DNA of 64,000 nt from an uncultured Oscillospiraceae bacterium (GTDB lineage Bacteria > Bacillota > Clostridia > Oscillospirales > Oscillospiraceae). The translations under genes were made by a program, and so were the position numbers. The notes under the pieces are model-generated. The model saw only the letters and a program-made list of their open reading frames with translations. It did not search any database and was not told where the DNA came from. The stretch is taken from contig CAJUNA010000013.1 in NCBI GenBank assembly GCA_910587645.1, positions 62,001 through 126,000 on the forward strand, written 5' to 3'. Positions 8,073 through 16,665 of this stretch are shown here, in pieces. The first letter of the stretch is position 1, and each line of letters begins with the position of its first letter.

Positions 8073-10301
8073 TTAACCTGCGGGGCGGTTGACCTTCATG
8101 ACGTTGGAAATCTGATGAATCTTCCGCATCACCTGTTCAAGCTGCTTGGAATCTGTGACGGAAATGGTCAGATGGAAAATGGCAAAACCATCTGAGGTGG
8201 TGTGGACGTTCAGGCCGTTTACATTTACCTTGCAGGTACTCATCGCCGTGGAAATGTCTACCAACAGGCCGGTACGGTCCTTGCATACCACCTCCAACGC
8301 CGTGGCGTAGGAGTCCCGGATGTCATCGCTCCAGCTTACCTTGATCCAGCGGCCTTGGTTGGCTTCTACATGGTGGCCGGGCTGGGCGTTGGGGCAGTCC
8401 TTGCGGTGGACGGACACACCGTAGCCCCGGGTAATAAAACCGACAATCTCATCCCCTGGCACCGGGGCGCAGCATTTGGAGAATTTTACCAGGCAGTTCG
8501 ACAGCCCCTCCACTACAATGCCCTTCTCGCTCTTGACCTTCCGGGGCATATTGGGCTGCTTGGCTTCCTGGGCGGCCTTCGCCGCAAGGGCCGCCTTGGC
8601 GGCGGCTTCCTCCGCAGCCTTCGCCATGGCGGCGGCGCGGTTGATGTGCAGCAGTTCGTCCCGGACCCGGTTGGCCGCCTTCTGGGAGGTCAGGCCACCG
8701 TAGCCAATGGCGGCGTACATCTCGTCCAAGGTCTGGAAGCTCACCCGCTTTAGGATGCTGGGCAGCACATCGGGAGCGGTGATCTGGGCTACGGTCAGGC
8801 CCAGGTGCTTCAGTTCGCTCTCAAAGGACGCGCGGCCCTGGGCAATGTTCTCCTCACGCCGCTCCCGCTTGAACCACTGGCGGATCTTGCTGCGGGCTTC
8901 GCTGCTCTTGGCAATCTTCATCCAGTCGCGGCTGGGTCCGTGAGCCGCCTTGGAGGTGTTGATCTCTACCACATCGCCGTTGTGGAGCTGGTAGTCGAAG
9001 CCCACCATCCGGCCGTTGACCTTGGCCCCTACCATGGTGTTGCCGATGGCGGAGTGGATGGAATATGCGAAGTCGATGGGCGTGGCCCCCGCCGGGAGGT
9101 TGATGACGTCCCCCCTGGGGGTAAAGACAAACACCTCATCGGCAAACATATCCACCTTCAGAGAGTGGATAAATTCCTCCGCATCGGCGTCCTCCTGGTT
9201 TTCCAGCAGGCGGCGGATCCATTCGTAATCCGCCTCGCCGCCCTCCTTCTTGATGCCCTGCTTATACTTCCAGTGGGCGGCTACGCCGTATTCGTTGATG
9301 GCATGCATGTCGTAGGTGCGGATCTGCACCTCGAAGGGAATGCCCTCCTCCCCGATGCAGGTGGTGTGGAGGGATTGGTACATGTTGGGCTTGGGGGTGG
9401 CGATATAGTCCTTGAACCGGCCTAAAATAGGCTTGTAGATGTCGTGGACTACACCCAGCACGTTGTAACAGTCCGGCACGGTATCCACCAGTACGCGGAA
9501 AGCAAACAGGTCGTACAATTCCTCCATGGTCTTTTCCTGGAGGTACATCTTCCGGTAAATGCTGTAGGGATGCTTCACCCGGCCGTACACCGTGGCGTGG
9601 GGAATGCTCAGCTCTGCCAGGCGGTCGTTAATGTCCTCCTGCACCCGGCTCATAAACTGGTCGTGCTCCTGGGCGGCCTTTTCCAGCTTCCGGCTAATCT
9701 CATCGTAAGCCACCGGATCCAGGTATTTCAGGGATAAATCCTCCAGCTCCCACTTCATCTTGGCAAGGCCGAGACGGTGGGCGATGGGGGCGTATATCTC
9801 CATGGTTTCAAAAGCCTTTTTCTTCTGCTTCGCCGGGGTCTGGTACTCCATGGTGCGCATGTTGTGGAGCCGGTCCGCAATCTTAATCAGAATGACCCGG
9901 ATATCCCGGCTCATGGCAAAGAGCATTTTCCGCAGATTCTCCATCTGCTCCTCTTCCATGCTGCTGTACTTCACCCGCGTCAGCTTGGTCACGCCGTCCA
10001 CAATGTCCGCTACCGTTACACCGAACCGCTTGGCAATGTCTTCATAGGTGCTGTCGGTGTCCTCAATGCAGTCGTGGAGCAGGGCGGCAAGGATAGACTC
10101 GCTGTCCAGCCGCATTTCCGCCACAATCTGCGCCACATGAATGGGGTGGGTGATGTAGGGGGAGCCATCCCGGCGCATCTGCTCGCCGTGGTGCTCCCGC
10201 GCGTATTCATAGGCGGACCGGATCTGCGCCAAGTCCGCGGAAATGTTATAGCCCCGGATGGTTTTTTCCAGGTGCTCATACCGCTCTTCCACTGTGACCA
10301 T
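8073..10301 (-). CDS. rel: Bifunctional (p)ppGpp synthetase/hydrolase, RelA/SpoT (Rsh)
   Basis: 742 aa with the full Rsh order. The HD hydrolase domain spans about 20-190 and keeps the HDxxED signature (HDCIEDT near residue 76), so hydrolysis should be intact. The synthetase domain at about 240-350 contains YGRVKHPYSIYRKM. TGS follows near 390-455 (FTPRGDVINLPAGATPIDFAY), and an ACT domain closes the protein near 665-735. It makes and degrades the alarmone in response to amino-acid starvation on the ribosome. It begins 3 bases after recJ and continues into dtd. Confidence 0.95.
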   Translation of the reverse strand: MVTVEERYEHLEKTIRGYNISADLAQIRSAYEYAREHHGEQMRRDGSPYITHPIHVAQIVAEMRLDSESILAALLHDCIEDTDSTYEDIAKRFGVTVADIVDGVTKLTRVKYSSMEEEQMENLRKMLFAMSRDIRVILIKIADRLHNMRTMEYQTPAKQKKKAFETMEIYAPIAHRLGLAKMKWELEDLSLKYLDPVAYDEISRKLEKAAQEHDQFMSRVQEDINDRLAELSIPHATVYGRVKHPYSIYRKMYLQEKTMEELYDLFAFRVLVDTVPDCYNVLGVVHDIYKPILGRFKDYIATPKPNMYQSLHTTCIGEEGIPFEVQIRTYDMHAINEYGVAAHWKYKQGIKKEGGEADYEWIRRLLENQEDADAEEFIHSLKVDMFADEVFVFTPRGDVINLPAGATPIDFAYSIHSAIGNTMVGAKVNGRMVGFDYQLHNGDVVEINTSKAAHGPSRDWMKIAKSSEARSKIRQWFKRERREENIAQGRASFESELKHLGLTVAQITAPDVLPSILKRVSFQTLDEMYAAIGYGGLTSQKAANRVRDELLHINRAAAMAKAAEEAAAKAALAAKAAQEAKQPNMPRKVKSEKGIVVEGLSNCLVKFSKCCAPVPGDEIVGFITRGYGVSVHRKDCPNAQPGHHVEANQGRWIKVSWSDDIRDSYATALEVVCKDRTGLLVDISTAMSTCKVNVNGLNVHTTSDGFAIFHLTISVTDSKQLEQVMRKIHQISNVMKVNRPAG

Positions 10302-10304
10302 AGG

Positions 10305-12395
10305 TCACTCAGCTCCCTTCTCGTCCTGCCCCAGGATCCGGCGCAGGCAGCGTACATAGGCACTCTGCTCCAGATCGGCCCGGCATCCGGGCCTGGGGCG
10401 CAATATCATCCCGTCCTCTCCAACAGCCAGGGTCACCAGGCCGCGCTCCGCGAAGACTTCTACCCCCAGCGCGGCCCGCAGGAAGGATTCCGCGCCGTCT
10501 ACAGCCCCCGCCAGCCGCCGCAGGGCCGGCAGGCGCAAAACAGGCCCGCCTTCCTCCATCTCCATCCGCTGGATAGCCCGCCACAAAGCCGCGAACTGCC
10601 GCCGCTCCGGCAGCAGGCGCAGGGCCTCCTGCTCCGTCACCGGCCCGCCGCTGGTCAGACGCTCCACCAGCTCCAGGCATTCGCGCTCCCGCTGGCTGGG
10701 GCCGGCAGCGGGGCGCAGATCCACCAGCTGAAGCTGAACCGTGCTGACGCCACGGAATTCGTTGATCTGCAAATGAAAGGCGGCGTCCACCCGCATCCCC
10801 GCCGATACCCCGCAGGCGGCGGCGGTGGCAGAGAAAAAGATGGCGTCAAACCGGCACTCGCCCTTTACCAGGCGCAGCTTTAAATGCCGGTTCTGGCCCA
10901 CCCCCTGCATACTTTCCACCCGTGCGCCCATCAGGGCAAATACAGGCCGCTCATTGCCGGCGCCATATGGCTCCAGCCGGGACAGTGCATCTATTTCCTC
11001 CAGTGTGATACACTCGGGGCGGCGGATGATCACATCCACCGCCAGGGAGGACACCGGCTTTTCCCCCTTACAGAAATCGCACACATAGCGGTTCATCCGC
11101 TGCCGGAAGGGGGGGATGTCCTCCTCCCGGATATTAAAGCCCGCCGCCAGTTCATGGCCGCCGAAATCCACCAGAAGATCCTGGCAGGATTCCAGGGCGG
11201 CAAAAAGATTAAATCCGCCGTAACTGCGGCAGGAGCCTTTTCCCACGCCGTTTTGCAGGTGGATCATGAAGCTGGGGCAGGAATATTTTTCACTGAGGCG
11301 GCTGGCAACGATGCCTACCACTCCCTGGTGCCAGACCTCGCTGGACAGCACCAGCGCGCTGCGCTCCCCGGCGGGCAGGTATTCGATCTGCTCCACCGCC
11401 TGGGCAAAAATCTCCTGCTCCACCGCCTGGCGCTCCCGGTTCAGGCCGCACAGCTCCCGGGCCATCAGCTCCGCACAAGCGGGGTCATCCGTCAACAGCA
11501 GGTCGGCGGCAAGCTCCGCCTCCCCCATCCGGCCCGCCGCGTTGATACGGGGCGCCAGGACAAAGCCAATCTGGACGGAGGTAACCTCCTTGTCCGCAAG
11601 GCCGGTTTCCTGGAGCAAGGCCCGCAGGCCAAGGAAATCCGTGCTGCCAATGGCCTCCAGGCCGCGGCAGACGATCGTGCGGTTCTCCCCTGTCATCTGC
11701 ATCACATCGGCCACCGTGCCGATGGCGGCCAGGGTGCAGTAGCGGGCAAACAGGGCTTCCTCCCGCTGCTCGTCCAGGGCCAGGGCCAGCTTCAGCGCCA
11801 CGCCCACCCCCGCCAAATGCTTGAAGGGATAGGGGCAGTCGGGACGGCGGGGATCCACCACCGCCTCCGCTTCCGGCAGAACCTCCCGGCACTCATGATG
11901 GTCGGTAATGACCAGATCCAGGCCGATTTCCTTGGCGAACCGGGCTTCCTCCACGCCGGTGATGCCGCAGTCCACGGTAATGACCAGGGTTACGCCCCGC
12001 TCCCGCAGGGAGCGCAGGGCTTCCTTCCCCAAGCCGTAGCCGTCCTCTACCCGGCGGGGAATGTATTTCAAACAATCCGCGCCCTTGCCGCGCAGATAGT
12101 CCACCAGCAGCACCGTGGAGGTAATGCCGTCCACATCGTAGTCACCGAATACAGCCATCCGCTCCCCGTCCGCCAGGGCGAGGCGGATGCGGGCCACAGC
12201 CTTGTCCATGTCCTTCATCAAAAAAGGAGAATAGCTCAGTGTCCGCTCCCGCTCCAAAAGCGCGGCGGCTTCCTCCGGGGAGCCCACGCTCCGGGAGGAC
12301 AGCAGCTCAGACAGCAGCTCCGGGAAGCCCGCCGCGCAGAGATTTTGGGCGGCGGCTTCGTCAAACGCGCCGCCCGTCCATCTGGCGTATTTCAC
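10305..12395 (-). CDS. recJ: Single-stranded-DNA-specific exonuclease RecJ
   Basis: 696 aa from a GTG at 12395 with a GGAGGG site. A longer frame upstream would include hydrophobic sequence running into the promoter, so I rejected it. DHH-family motifs are present: DYDVDG at residues 85-90, DCG near 142 and DHH at 165-167, followed by the DHHA1 domain and an OB-like region after about residue 440. RecJ degrades 5' single-stranded ends with manganese or magnesium in recombination and mismatch repair. The C-terminal 100 residues extend beyond E. coli RecJ, as in many Firmicutes. First gene of a seven-gene operon. Confidence 0.93.
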   Translation of the reverse strand: MKYARWTGGAFDEAAAQNLCAAGFPELLSELLSSRSVGSPEEAAALLERERTLSYSPFLMKDMDKAVARIRLALADGERMAVFGDYDVDGITSTVLLVDYLRGKGADCLKYIPRRVEDGYGLGKEALRSLRERGVTLVITVDCGITGVEEARFAKEIGLDLVITDHHECREVLPEAEAVVDPRRPDCPYPFKHLAGVGVALKLALALDEQREEALFARYCTLAAIGTVADVMQMTGENRTIVCRGLEAIGSTDFLGLRALLQETGLADKEVTSVQIGFVLAPRINAAGRMGEAELAADLLLTDDPACAELMARELCGLNRERQAVEQEIFAQAVEQIEYLPAGERSALVLSSEVWHQGVVGIVASRLSEKYSCPSFMIHLQNGVGKGSCRSYGGFNLFAALESCQDLLVDFGGHELAAGFNIREEDIPPFRQRMNRYVCDFCKGEKPVSSLAVDVIIRRPECITLEEIDALSRLEPYGAGNERPVFALMGARVESMQGVGQNRHLKLRLVKGECRFDAIFFSATAAACGVSAGMRVDAAFHLQINEFRGVSTVQLQLVDLRPAAGPSQRERECLELVERLTSGGPVTEQEALRLLPERRQFAALWRAIQRMEMEEGGPVLRLPALRRLAGAVDGAESFLRAALGVEVFAERGLVTLAVGEDGMILRPRPGCRADLEQSAYVRCLRRILGQDEKGAE

Positions 12396-12452
12396 AGGGC
12401 ATCCCTCCTCTCCCGGGGCCGGTGGACCGCCGGTTTTTATGCAACAAAAGGT

Positions 12453-12481
12453 ATTATAGCAAAAAAAGAGGAAAAGGTAAA
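12453..12481 (-). promoter_or_regulatory. Promoter of the recJ operon
   Basis: On the minus strand TTTACC (12476-12481), a 17-base spacer and a consensus TATAAT (12453-12458), about 57 bases before the RecJ start. Confidence 0.6.
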
Positions 12482-12503
12482 GTTCTAAAATAGAAAAAAC
12501 GTA

Positions 12504-12529
12504 AAAACGCAAAACATCGCCTGCGTTTT
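12504..12529 (-). terminator. Terminator of the amidase gene
   Basis: An 8-bp stem AAAACGCA/TGCGTTTT followed on the minus strand by TACGTTTTTTC, about 55 bases after the amidase stop. Confidence 0.55.
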
Positions 12530-12585
12530 ACCATCGAAGCCCGCCGAAAAGAGACCAATGGAAACGAAACCTGCGGCTTTATCCT

Positions 12586-13323
12586 TTACCGGATAAACTG
12601 AGCAGAAGCGTAGCCCACATAATCGCCGTACCGAACCACATACCAATCCTCGTACCGCCCGTATATCCTGACCTCCGCGCCATCCGGGATGCTGGCAATG
12701 ACGGGGGCGCTCAGGCTGGGGCGGCTGCGCAGGTTCAGGGTGCCTCCTCCGGCGTGGACGGTGCCCTCCCAAGGGTCTACGGGCCAGATGAAGGGGATGC
12801 CGAAATAGTCCGTCAGGCTCAGTACCAGATTCCGGGCGATTTCCGTGAGGTTGTTCTCAATCCATTGGGCGTCCTCCACGTTGTCGTGGTAGCCCAGCTC
12901 CAGCAGCACCGCCGGGAATTTGGAATCCCGGACCTCTCCCAGGCTGGTGGTGGCGCGGGTGACTACTTTGTTGGGCAGGGGGTAGATGCCCCGCAGGTTA
13001 TTGACAAAAATTTGCGCTGCCCGCTGGCCCTGGGTGCTGGATGGGTAGTAAAAGGCGATAATCCCGCGGACGTTGCCGTAGTTGCTCTCTGCCGCCGCGT
13101 TGGAGTGGAGGGCCAGGTAAAAGTCATACCAGCCCTGGTTGGCCTGACGGATAGAGCTTCCAGCGGTCATATCGGGGGTGTTGCGGGTGTAGCGGATGCC
13201 GCAGCTATTGAGGTAGGGGATCATGGCGTCCGCTAGGCGGTTCATCCAGTATTCCTCGCTGCCGGTGCCGGTGACGTACATATTGTTTTCCTGTGTACTT
13301 GGACTCAAATATATGATAGGCAT
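12586..13323 (-). CDS. N-acetylmuramoyl-L-alanine amidase with C-terminal SH3b domain
   Basis: 245 aa from the ATG at 13323, which has AGGAGGT seven bases upstream. Residues 1-170 are an Amidase_3 domain: N-terminal IYLSPS with the first histidine replaced by a serine-rich pattern, LHSNAA (metal-binding His) near residue 93, and LLELGYHDN, whose Glu is the catalytic residue of this family. Residues about 180-243 are an SH3b domain (GGTLNLRSRPS). No signal peptide is visible, so export may depend on mother-cell lysis or another route. The first zinc ligand looks atypical, so activity should not be taken for granted. Confidence 0.8.
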   Translation of the reverse strand: MPIIYLSPSTQENNMYVTGTGSEEYWMNRLADAMIPYLNSCGIRYTRNTPDMTAGSSIRQANQGWYDFYLALHSNAAAESNYGNVRGIIAFYYPSSTQGQRAAQIFVNNLRGIYPLPNKVVTRATTSLGEVRDSKFPAVLLELGYHDNVEDAQWIENNLTEIARNLVLSLTDYFGIPFIWPVDPWEGTVHAGGGTLNLRSRPSLSAPVIASIPDGAEVRIYGRYEDWYVVRYGDYVGYASAQFIR

Positions 13324-13404
13324 AGGTCTTACCTCCTGTTTTGCCATCCTATGCGGGAGGCAGGACGGAGGTGCGGAACGCGCGGAGGGCTTTTTTGACA
13401 GTAT

Positions 13405-13438
13405 GAGGAGCGGAGAGCACCCACGCTCTCCGCTCCTC
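13405..13438 (-). terminator. 14-bp hairpin after the 51-aa gene
   Basis: A perfect 14-bp stem with a 6-base loop (13405-13418 with 13425-13438) begins six bases after the stop codon of the 51-aa gene. There is no adjacent T-tract. Its left flank is a sequence shared with the hairpin downstream of pgi near 44.9 kb. Confidence 0.55.
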
Positions 13439-13443
13439 TTCCG

Positions 13444-13599
13444 CTATAGATCGTCGGCGTCCTGCACCGGGACCTCATAGGGGTCCGCGGGGGTGCCGGT
13501 ATAGCTGCCCTGGGGGTCTGTCTTGGCAGACTGCCAGATGGTCAGGTCCATGGCCTTGCCCATAGGGCCGCCGTTTTCTTTCCGCTTTTTTTCACGCAT
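13444..13599 (-). CDS. Small conserved-looking protein, 51 aa, unknown function
   Basis: A 51-codon frame from ATG at 13599 to TAG at 13444-13446, with a strong GGGAGGGAG site. The N-terminus is basic (MREKKRKENG). The rest contains a WQSAKTDPQGSYTG segment and an acidic end (VQDADDL). I recall similar small proteins of this pattern in related Clostridia but cannot verify that here. No cysteine pairs or membrane segment. It follows the GNAT-like gene by 59 bases and ends at a strong hairpin, so it is probably the last gene of that transcript. Confidence 0.65.
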   Translation of the reverse strand: MREKKRKENGGPMGKAMDLTIWQSAKTDPQGSYTGTPADPYEVPVQDADDL

Positions 13600-13658
13600 G
13601 GCAATTTCTCCCTCCCGCCGGGAATCCCCGGCTGCGGGTAGTTTGCCCCGGTTGGCCG

Positions 13659-14516
13659 CTAAATTTTCTTCTGATACCCCAGATACCGGCCCACCAGTTG
13701 GAAGCCAAGCCCTGGCATGATCCGGTTCATCTCATCGTCTGTACCCACGAAGAAGGTCAGATACTTCGCGCCCTGCCGCTTTCCCTCGTTGAGGAACCGG
13801 GTCAGCAGCCGCCGGTACAGGCCCTCGTGATAGTTACCGTCCTCGCAGCACAGGGCGAATATCTCGTACATACCGTCTTTGAAGCTGGTAGCCATGATTT
13901 CCCCGGCCACGCCGTCTTCCTCCGCCACAAAGATGGTCCATTCCGAAAGCTTATCCCGGACCCGCTGGCAGTTCCAGAACATATCCGTCTCAATGGTCCG
14001 GTGGACCCGCCGGAATTTCTCAAAATTTTCCTCCGTGATCCGCTCCACGGACGGATCGTCCGGGACCGGGTCGTACCGGTCGAAAAAGAAGCTGTAGTTC
14101 TGGGCATCGTCAAACTGCCGGAATCCCGCGCCCTTCGCCCAGGCTTCCGCTTCCCGGTTCTCCGCCGGGAAACCAACCCACCAGTCGCAACCGGGATACC
14201 GCTCCGCCAGATAGCCGGAAAGCTCCTCCAACGCCTGGGCCATGTTCCGCCGGACGCAGGAGGAAGCAAGCTGCAAATAGCGGTCCTCGGGCTGATAGAA
14301 GTAATAGAGCCAGCCCTCTACTGCGCCGTCTTCCTGATAGAGCAGGATCTCCTCCGTTGGCCGTGTGAAGGTCCGCCTGGCTTTGGCGATGAAGTCTGCC
14401 TTCGTCTTGATGCCATCGAAGTAGACGTGATAGAAGGTCCGGGCGGGATCCAGGGCCAATTCATACGCGAAATTAACGTACTTATCAAAATCTTTCTCTT
14501 GCAGGGGCGTCAACAT
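13659..14516 (-). CDS. GNAT-like protein, downstream copy of a tandem pair
   Basis: 285 aa with GGAGAG before the ATG. It resembles its upstream neighbour along its whole length, roughly half identical by eye, with identical blocks at the start (LQEKDFDKY) and middle (VERITEENFEKFRR) and a shared end (MPGLGFQL). The last 110 residues have GNAT-like features: AEEDGVAGEIMA, then a helix-rich segment ending in the GLGFQLVGR pattern of acetyltransferase strand 5-7. Two GNAT-like halves per chain are possible. The substrate is unknown. Confidence 0.65.
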   Translation of the reverse strand: MLTPLQEKDFDKYVNFAYELALDPARTFYHVYFDGIKTKADFIAKARRTFTRPTEEILLYQEDGAVEGWLYYFYQPEDRYLQLASSCVRRNMAQALEELSGYLAERYPGCDWWVGFPAENREAEAWAKGAGFRQFDDAQNYSFFFDRYDPVPDDPSVERITEENFEKFRRVHRTIETDMFWNCQRVRDKLSEWTIFVAEEDGVAGEIMATSFKDGMYEIFALCCEDGNYHEGLYRRLLTRFLNEGKRQGAKYLTFFVGTDDEMNRIMPGLGFQLVGRYLGYQKKI

Positions 14517-14542
14517 ATTTTTTCTCTCCTTATACTTGGCAG

Positions 14543-15409
14543 TTAAATTTTCTTACGGTAGGCCGCAAATTCTCCGATCAACTGAAACCCCAGCCCGGGC
14601 ATCATCTCATCTAGCTCCCTCTCGCCGGCGGCATCGACAAAGAACGGCAGATACACCGCGCCTTTTGCCTTGCCCTCGTTCATCGCGCGAATCATAAGGC
14701 GGCGGCACAGGCCCTCATGAAACGCCCCGTCTGAAAAGGCAATGGCATATGGATGGTAGCATCCGCCGCCCTGGTAAACCGATGCCACCTCGCCCGCAAC
14801 GCCGCCCTCCTCCGCCACGTATAAGTCCCAGTTGGGAAGGTCGTTTAGAATGCGCTGGGCATTCCAGTACATATTGGAATCAATCGTTTGATGGATTCTC
14901 CGGAATTTCTCAAAATTTTCCTCCGTAATCCGTTCCACGCCGGGTTCCTCCGGCGCAGGCGTGTACTGGTCAAAAAGCATCTGGTAATGGCGGCTGTGCT
15001 CCAAGGGGGTAAAGCCCGGGGTACGCGCCAGCCAGTCCAGCACCTCCCGGTTCGCCGCCGGGAAGCTCATTTCCCAATCATACCCCGGATACTTCTCCGC
15101 CAGATACGCGGCGTATTCATCCAGCGCGGCAGACGCGCCCCGCCGGAAGCTGCACGACACCTGCCCCACATAACGCTCCTTCGGGGTGGCATAACTGTGT
15201 ATCCAGCCTTCCGCCCTGCCGTTTTCCAAGTACAGCAGGATTTCCTCGTCCGGTTGGCTAAAGGCGTCCCTGGCGCCCTCAACGAACTCCGCTTTCGTCT
15301 TCACGCCGTCAAAATAAGCAGGATAACTGGTTTTTTCAGGGATCAACGCCAACGCATAGGCAAAGTCAATGTACTTATCAAAATCTTTCTCTTGCAGGGG
15401 CGCTAACAT
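14543..15409 (-). CDS. GNAT-like protein, upstream copy of a tandem pair
   Basis: 288 aa, paralogue of the next gene downstream. GGAGAA precedes the ATG. It shares the N-terminal LQEKDFDKY block and the VERITEENFEKFRR block, and stretches of DNA sequence at these points are nearly identical, indicating a fairly recent duplication or continuing gene conversion. The C-terminal half has the GNAT-like AEEGGVAGEVAS strand pattern. It is 20 bases after nfeD. No function can be assigned. Confidence 0.65.
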   Translation of the reverse strand: MLAPLQEKDFDKYIDFAYALALIPEKTSYPAYFDGVKTKAEFVEGARDAFSQPDEEILLYLENGRAEGWIHSYATPKERYVGQVSCSFRRGASAALDEYAAYLAEKYPGYDWEMSFPAANREVLDWLARTPGFTPLEHSRHYQMLFDQYTPAPEEPGVERITEENFEKFRRIHQTIDSNMYWNAQRILNDLPNWDLYVAEEGGVAGEVASVYQGGGCYHPYAIAFSDGAFHEGLCRRLMIRAMNEGKAKGAVYLPFFVDAAGERELDEMMPGLGFQLIGEFAAYRKKI

Positions 15410-15429
15410 ATTCTCTTTCTCCTTTCAAC

Positions 15430-15882
15430 TTACCCCACCGGGACAGCGGCCTTGGCGCGGACAATCAGCTTGATGCCCTCCAAACGCTCAATCTCCACCG
15501 TCTCTCCCTTGGGGATTACCTCTCCGTCCGCGCTGCGGGCAGTCCAGGTCTTGCCGTCCGCGTATACCGCCCCGGTGGGGTAGCTGTTGTTGACGGTCTC
15601 CGTGACCCTGCCCTCCATACCCACCAGGCGGTCAGCGTTGGTAGGGACGCGGTGGGGATCCGCGTACCGCTTCGCCAGGGGCCGCACAACGGCGGCTACT
15701 ACAATGGACACAATTACAAATACCAAAAGCTGCGCCGCCAGCGGCGCGCCGAAATAGGCCGCAAACACCGCCGCCAGCGCGCCTACGGCGCACCAGACCG
15801 ATACCAGCGCCATGGTCGCCATCTCCGCAAAGGCCGACACCGCCATCACGGCCAGCCAGACCCATACCATCCCATTTGTCAT
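15430..15882 (-). CDS. NfeD family membrane protein
   Basis: 150 aa with AGGAGG before the ATG. Two or three transmembrane segments lie within residues 5-75, followed by an OB-fold NfeD domain at about 80-148 (GMEGRVTETVNN, then IPKGETVEIERLEG). NfeD proteins partner with stomatin/flotillin-like membrane proteins, none of which is encoded nearby, so this short form acts alone or with a distant partner. It has its own promoter and begins the transcript that includes both GNAT-like genes. Confidence 0.85.
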   Translation of the reverse strand: MTNGMVWVWLAVMAVSAFAEMATMALVSVWCAVGALAAVFAAYFGAPLAAQLLVFVIVSIVVAAVVRPLAKRYADPHRVPTNADRLVGMEGRVTETVNNSYPTGAVYADGKTWTARSADGEVIPKGETVEIERLEGIKLIVRAKAAVPVG

Positions 15883-15915
15883 CGGAAAGCCCTCCTGTCT
15901 GATTTTTGTGCATTC

Positions 15916-15945
15916 ATTATACTATACAACCTGCCGCCCCGTCAA
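15916..15945 (-). promoter_or_regulatory. Promoter of nfeD
   Basis: On the minus strand TTGACG (15940-15945), an 18-base spacer and a consensus TATAAT (15916-15921), about 34 bases before the start codon. It occupies the left part of the 306-base gap between nfeD and the RNHCP gene. The right part of that gap is the leader described next. Confidence 0.75.
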
Positions 15946-16076
15946 TGCGGGGAAATCAGGCAAATTTATACCCCTGCCGGGAAGCAAAAGCCCTGCTGGG
16001 CTTAACTTTTCCCAATTTCAGACGATATATCTTTTGGTTTCGAAACCTGAATACGCTGAAGAACAAGGAGAATTTT

Positions 16077-16188
16077 ATGAAACATTTTCGTTCGGTGAGT
16101 GTGCGCTGACCGGGAGGTTTGCGCCACATGATAATTATGCCAAGCCTCCCGAAAGGATGTTTAACTACTTTTAGGAGGAAAATCCCAC
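16077..16188 (+). promoter_or_regulatory. Leader with two minicistrons and a hairpin before the RNHCP gene
   Basis: Three elements occur in order. First, a 10-codon frame at 16077-16109 (MKHFRSVSVR) with an AAGGAG site. Second, a 10-bp hairpin with one wobble (16111-16120 with 16142-16151). Third, a 5-codon frame at 16157-16174 (MFNYF) with AAAGG upstream, whose TAG stop lies inside the AGGAGG site of the RNHCP gene. This layout is like attenuation or translational-coupling leaders of antibiotic-inducible genes, but the comparison is inference. Confidence 0.5.
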
Positions 16189-16596
16189 TTGAACAGAGAA
16201 AACAAGCGAAAAAACTTTGAAAAAGGCTACTATAAAAACCACGCCTGCCATGACAGCTTTACCTGTAAGGTCTGCGGCCGTCTCGTTGTGCCCGCCGGGG
16301 CGGGCAGCGAACACCGCAACCACTGCCCGAATTGCCTGCACAGCCTGCATGTGGACATCGAACCCGGCGACCGGGCTTCCGGCTGCGGCGGATGGATGGA
16401 GCCTATTGCCGTCTGGGTGCGGAAAAACGGCGAATGGGCGGTGATCCACCGCTGCCGCCGCTGCGGCGCGCTGTCGTCCAACCGGGTGGCGGCAGACGAT
16501 AATCCCATGAAGCTGATGTCTATTGCCATGAAGCCCGTGGCCCTGCCTCCGTTCCCTTTGGAGCGGATCGGGGAAATGACGGATCTAACTATTTAA
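16189..16596 (+). CDS. RNHCP domain protein (zinc-binding)
   Basis: 135 aa from a TTG at 16189 with AGGAGG nine bases upstream. The family signature RNHCPNC is at about residues 43-49. Further cysteine pairs, CKVCG near residue 25 and CRRCG near 95, together with a Cys near 65, suggest one or two zinc ribbons. RNHCP proteins are small, found across Firmicutes and Actinobacteria, and have no established function to my knowledge. The unusual start codon and leader imply low or conditional expression. Confidence 0.85.
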   Translation: MNRENKRKNFEKGYYKNHACHDSFTCKVCGRLVVPAGAGSEHRNHCPNCLHSLHVDIEPGDRASGCGGWMEPIAVWVRKNGEWAVIHRCRRCGALSSNRVAADDNPMKLMSIAMKPVALPPFPLERIGEMTDLTI

Positions 16597-16612
16597 CAAA
16601 CAGCTAAAAAAC

Positions 16613-16648
16613 CAGGCGGAGAATGGATAAAATTCCATTCTCCGCCTG
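16613..16648. terminator. Bidirectional terminator between RNHCP and PilZ genes
   Basis: A perfect 14-bp stem (16613-16626 with 16635-16648) and 8-base loop. On the minus strand it is followed by GTTTTTTAG, so it ends the PilZ transcript well. On the plus strand the T-tract is weaker (TGTTTCT) but placed right after the RNHCP gene. Confidence 0.75.
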
Positions 16649-16665
16649 TGTTTCTGGGCAGAGTG

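Noticed and set aside
10884..12488. 534-codon plus-strand frame opposite recJ
   Set aside because: Shadow of the RecJ gene; low-complexity composition and no start signal.
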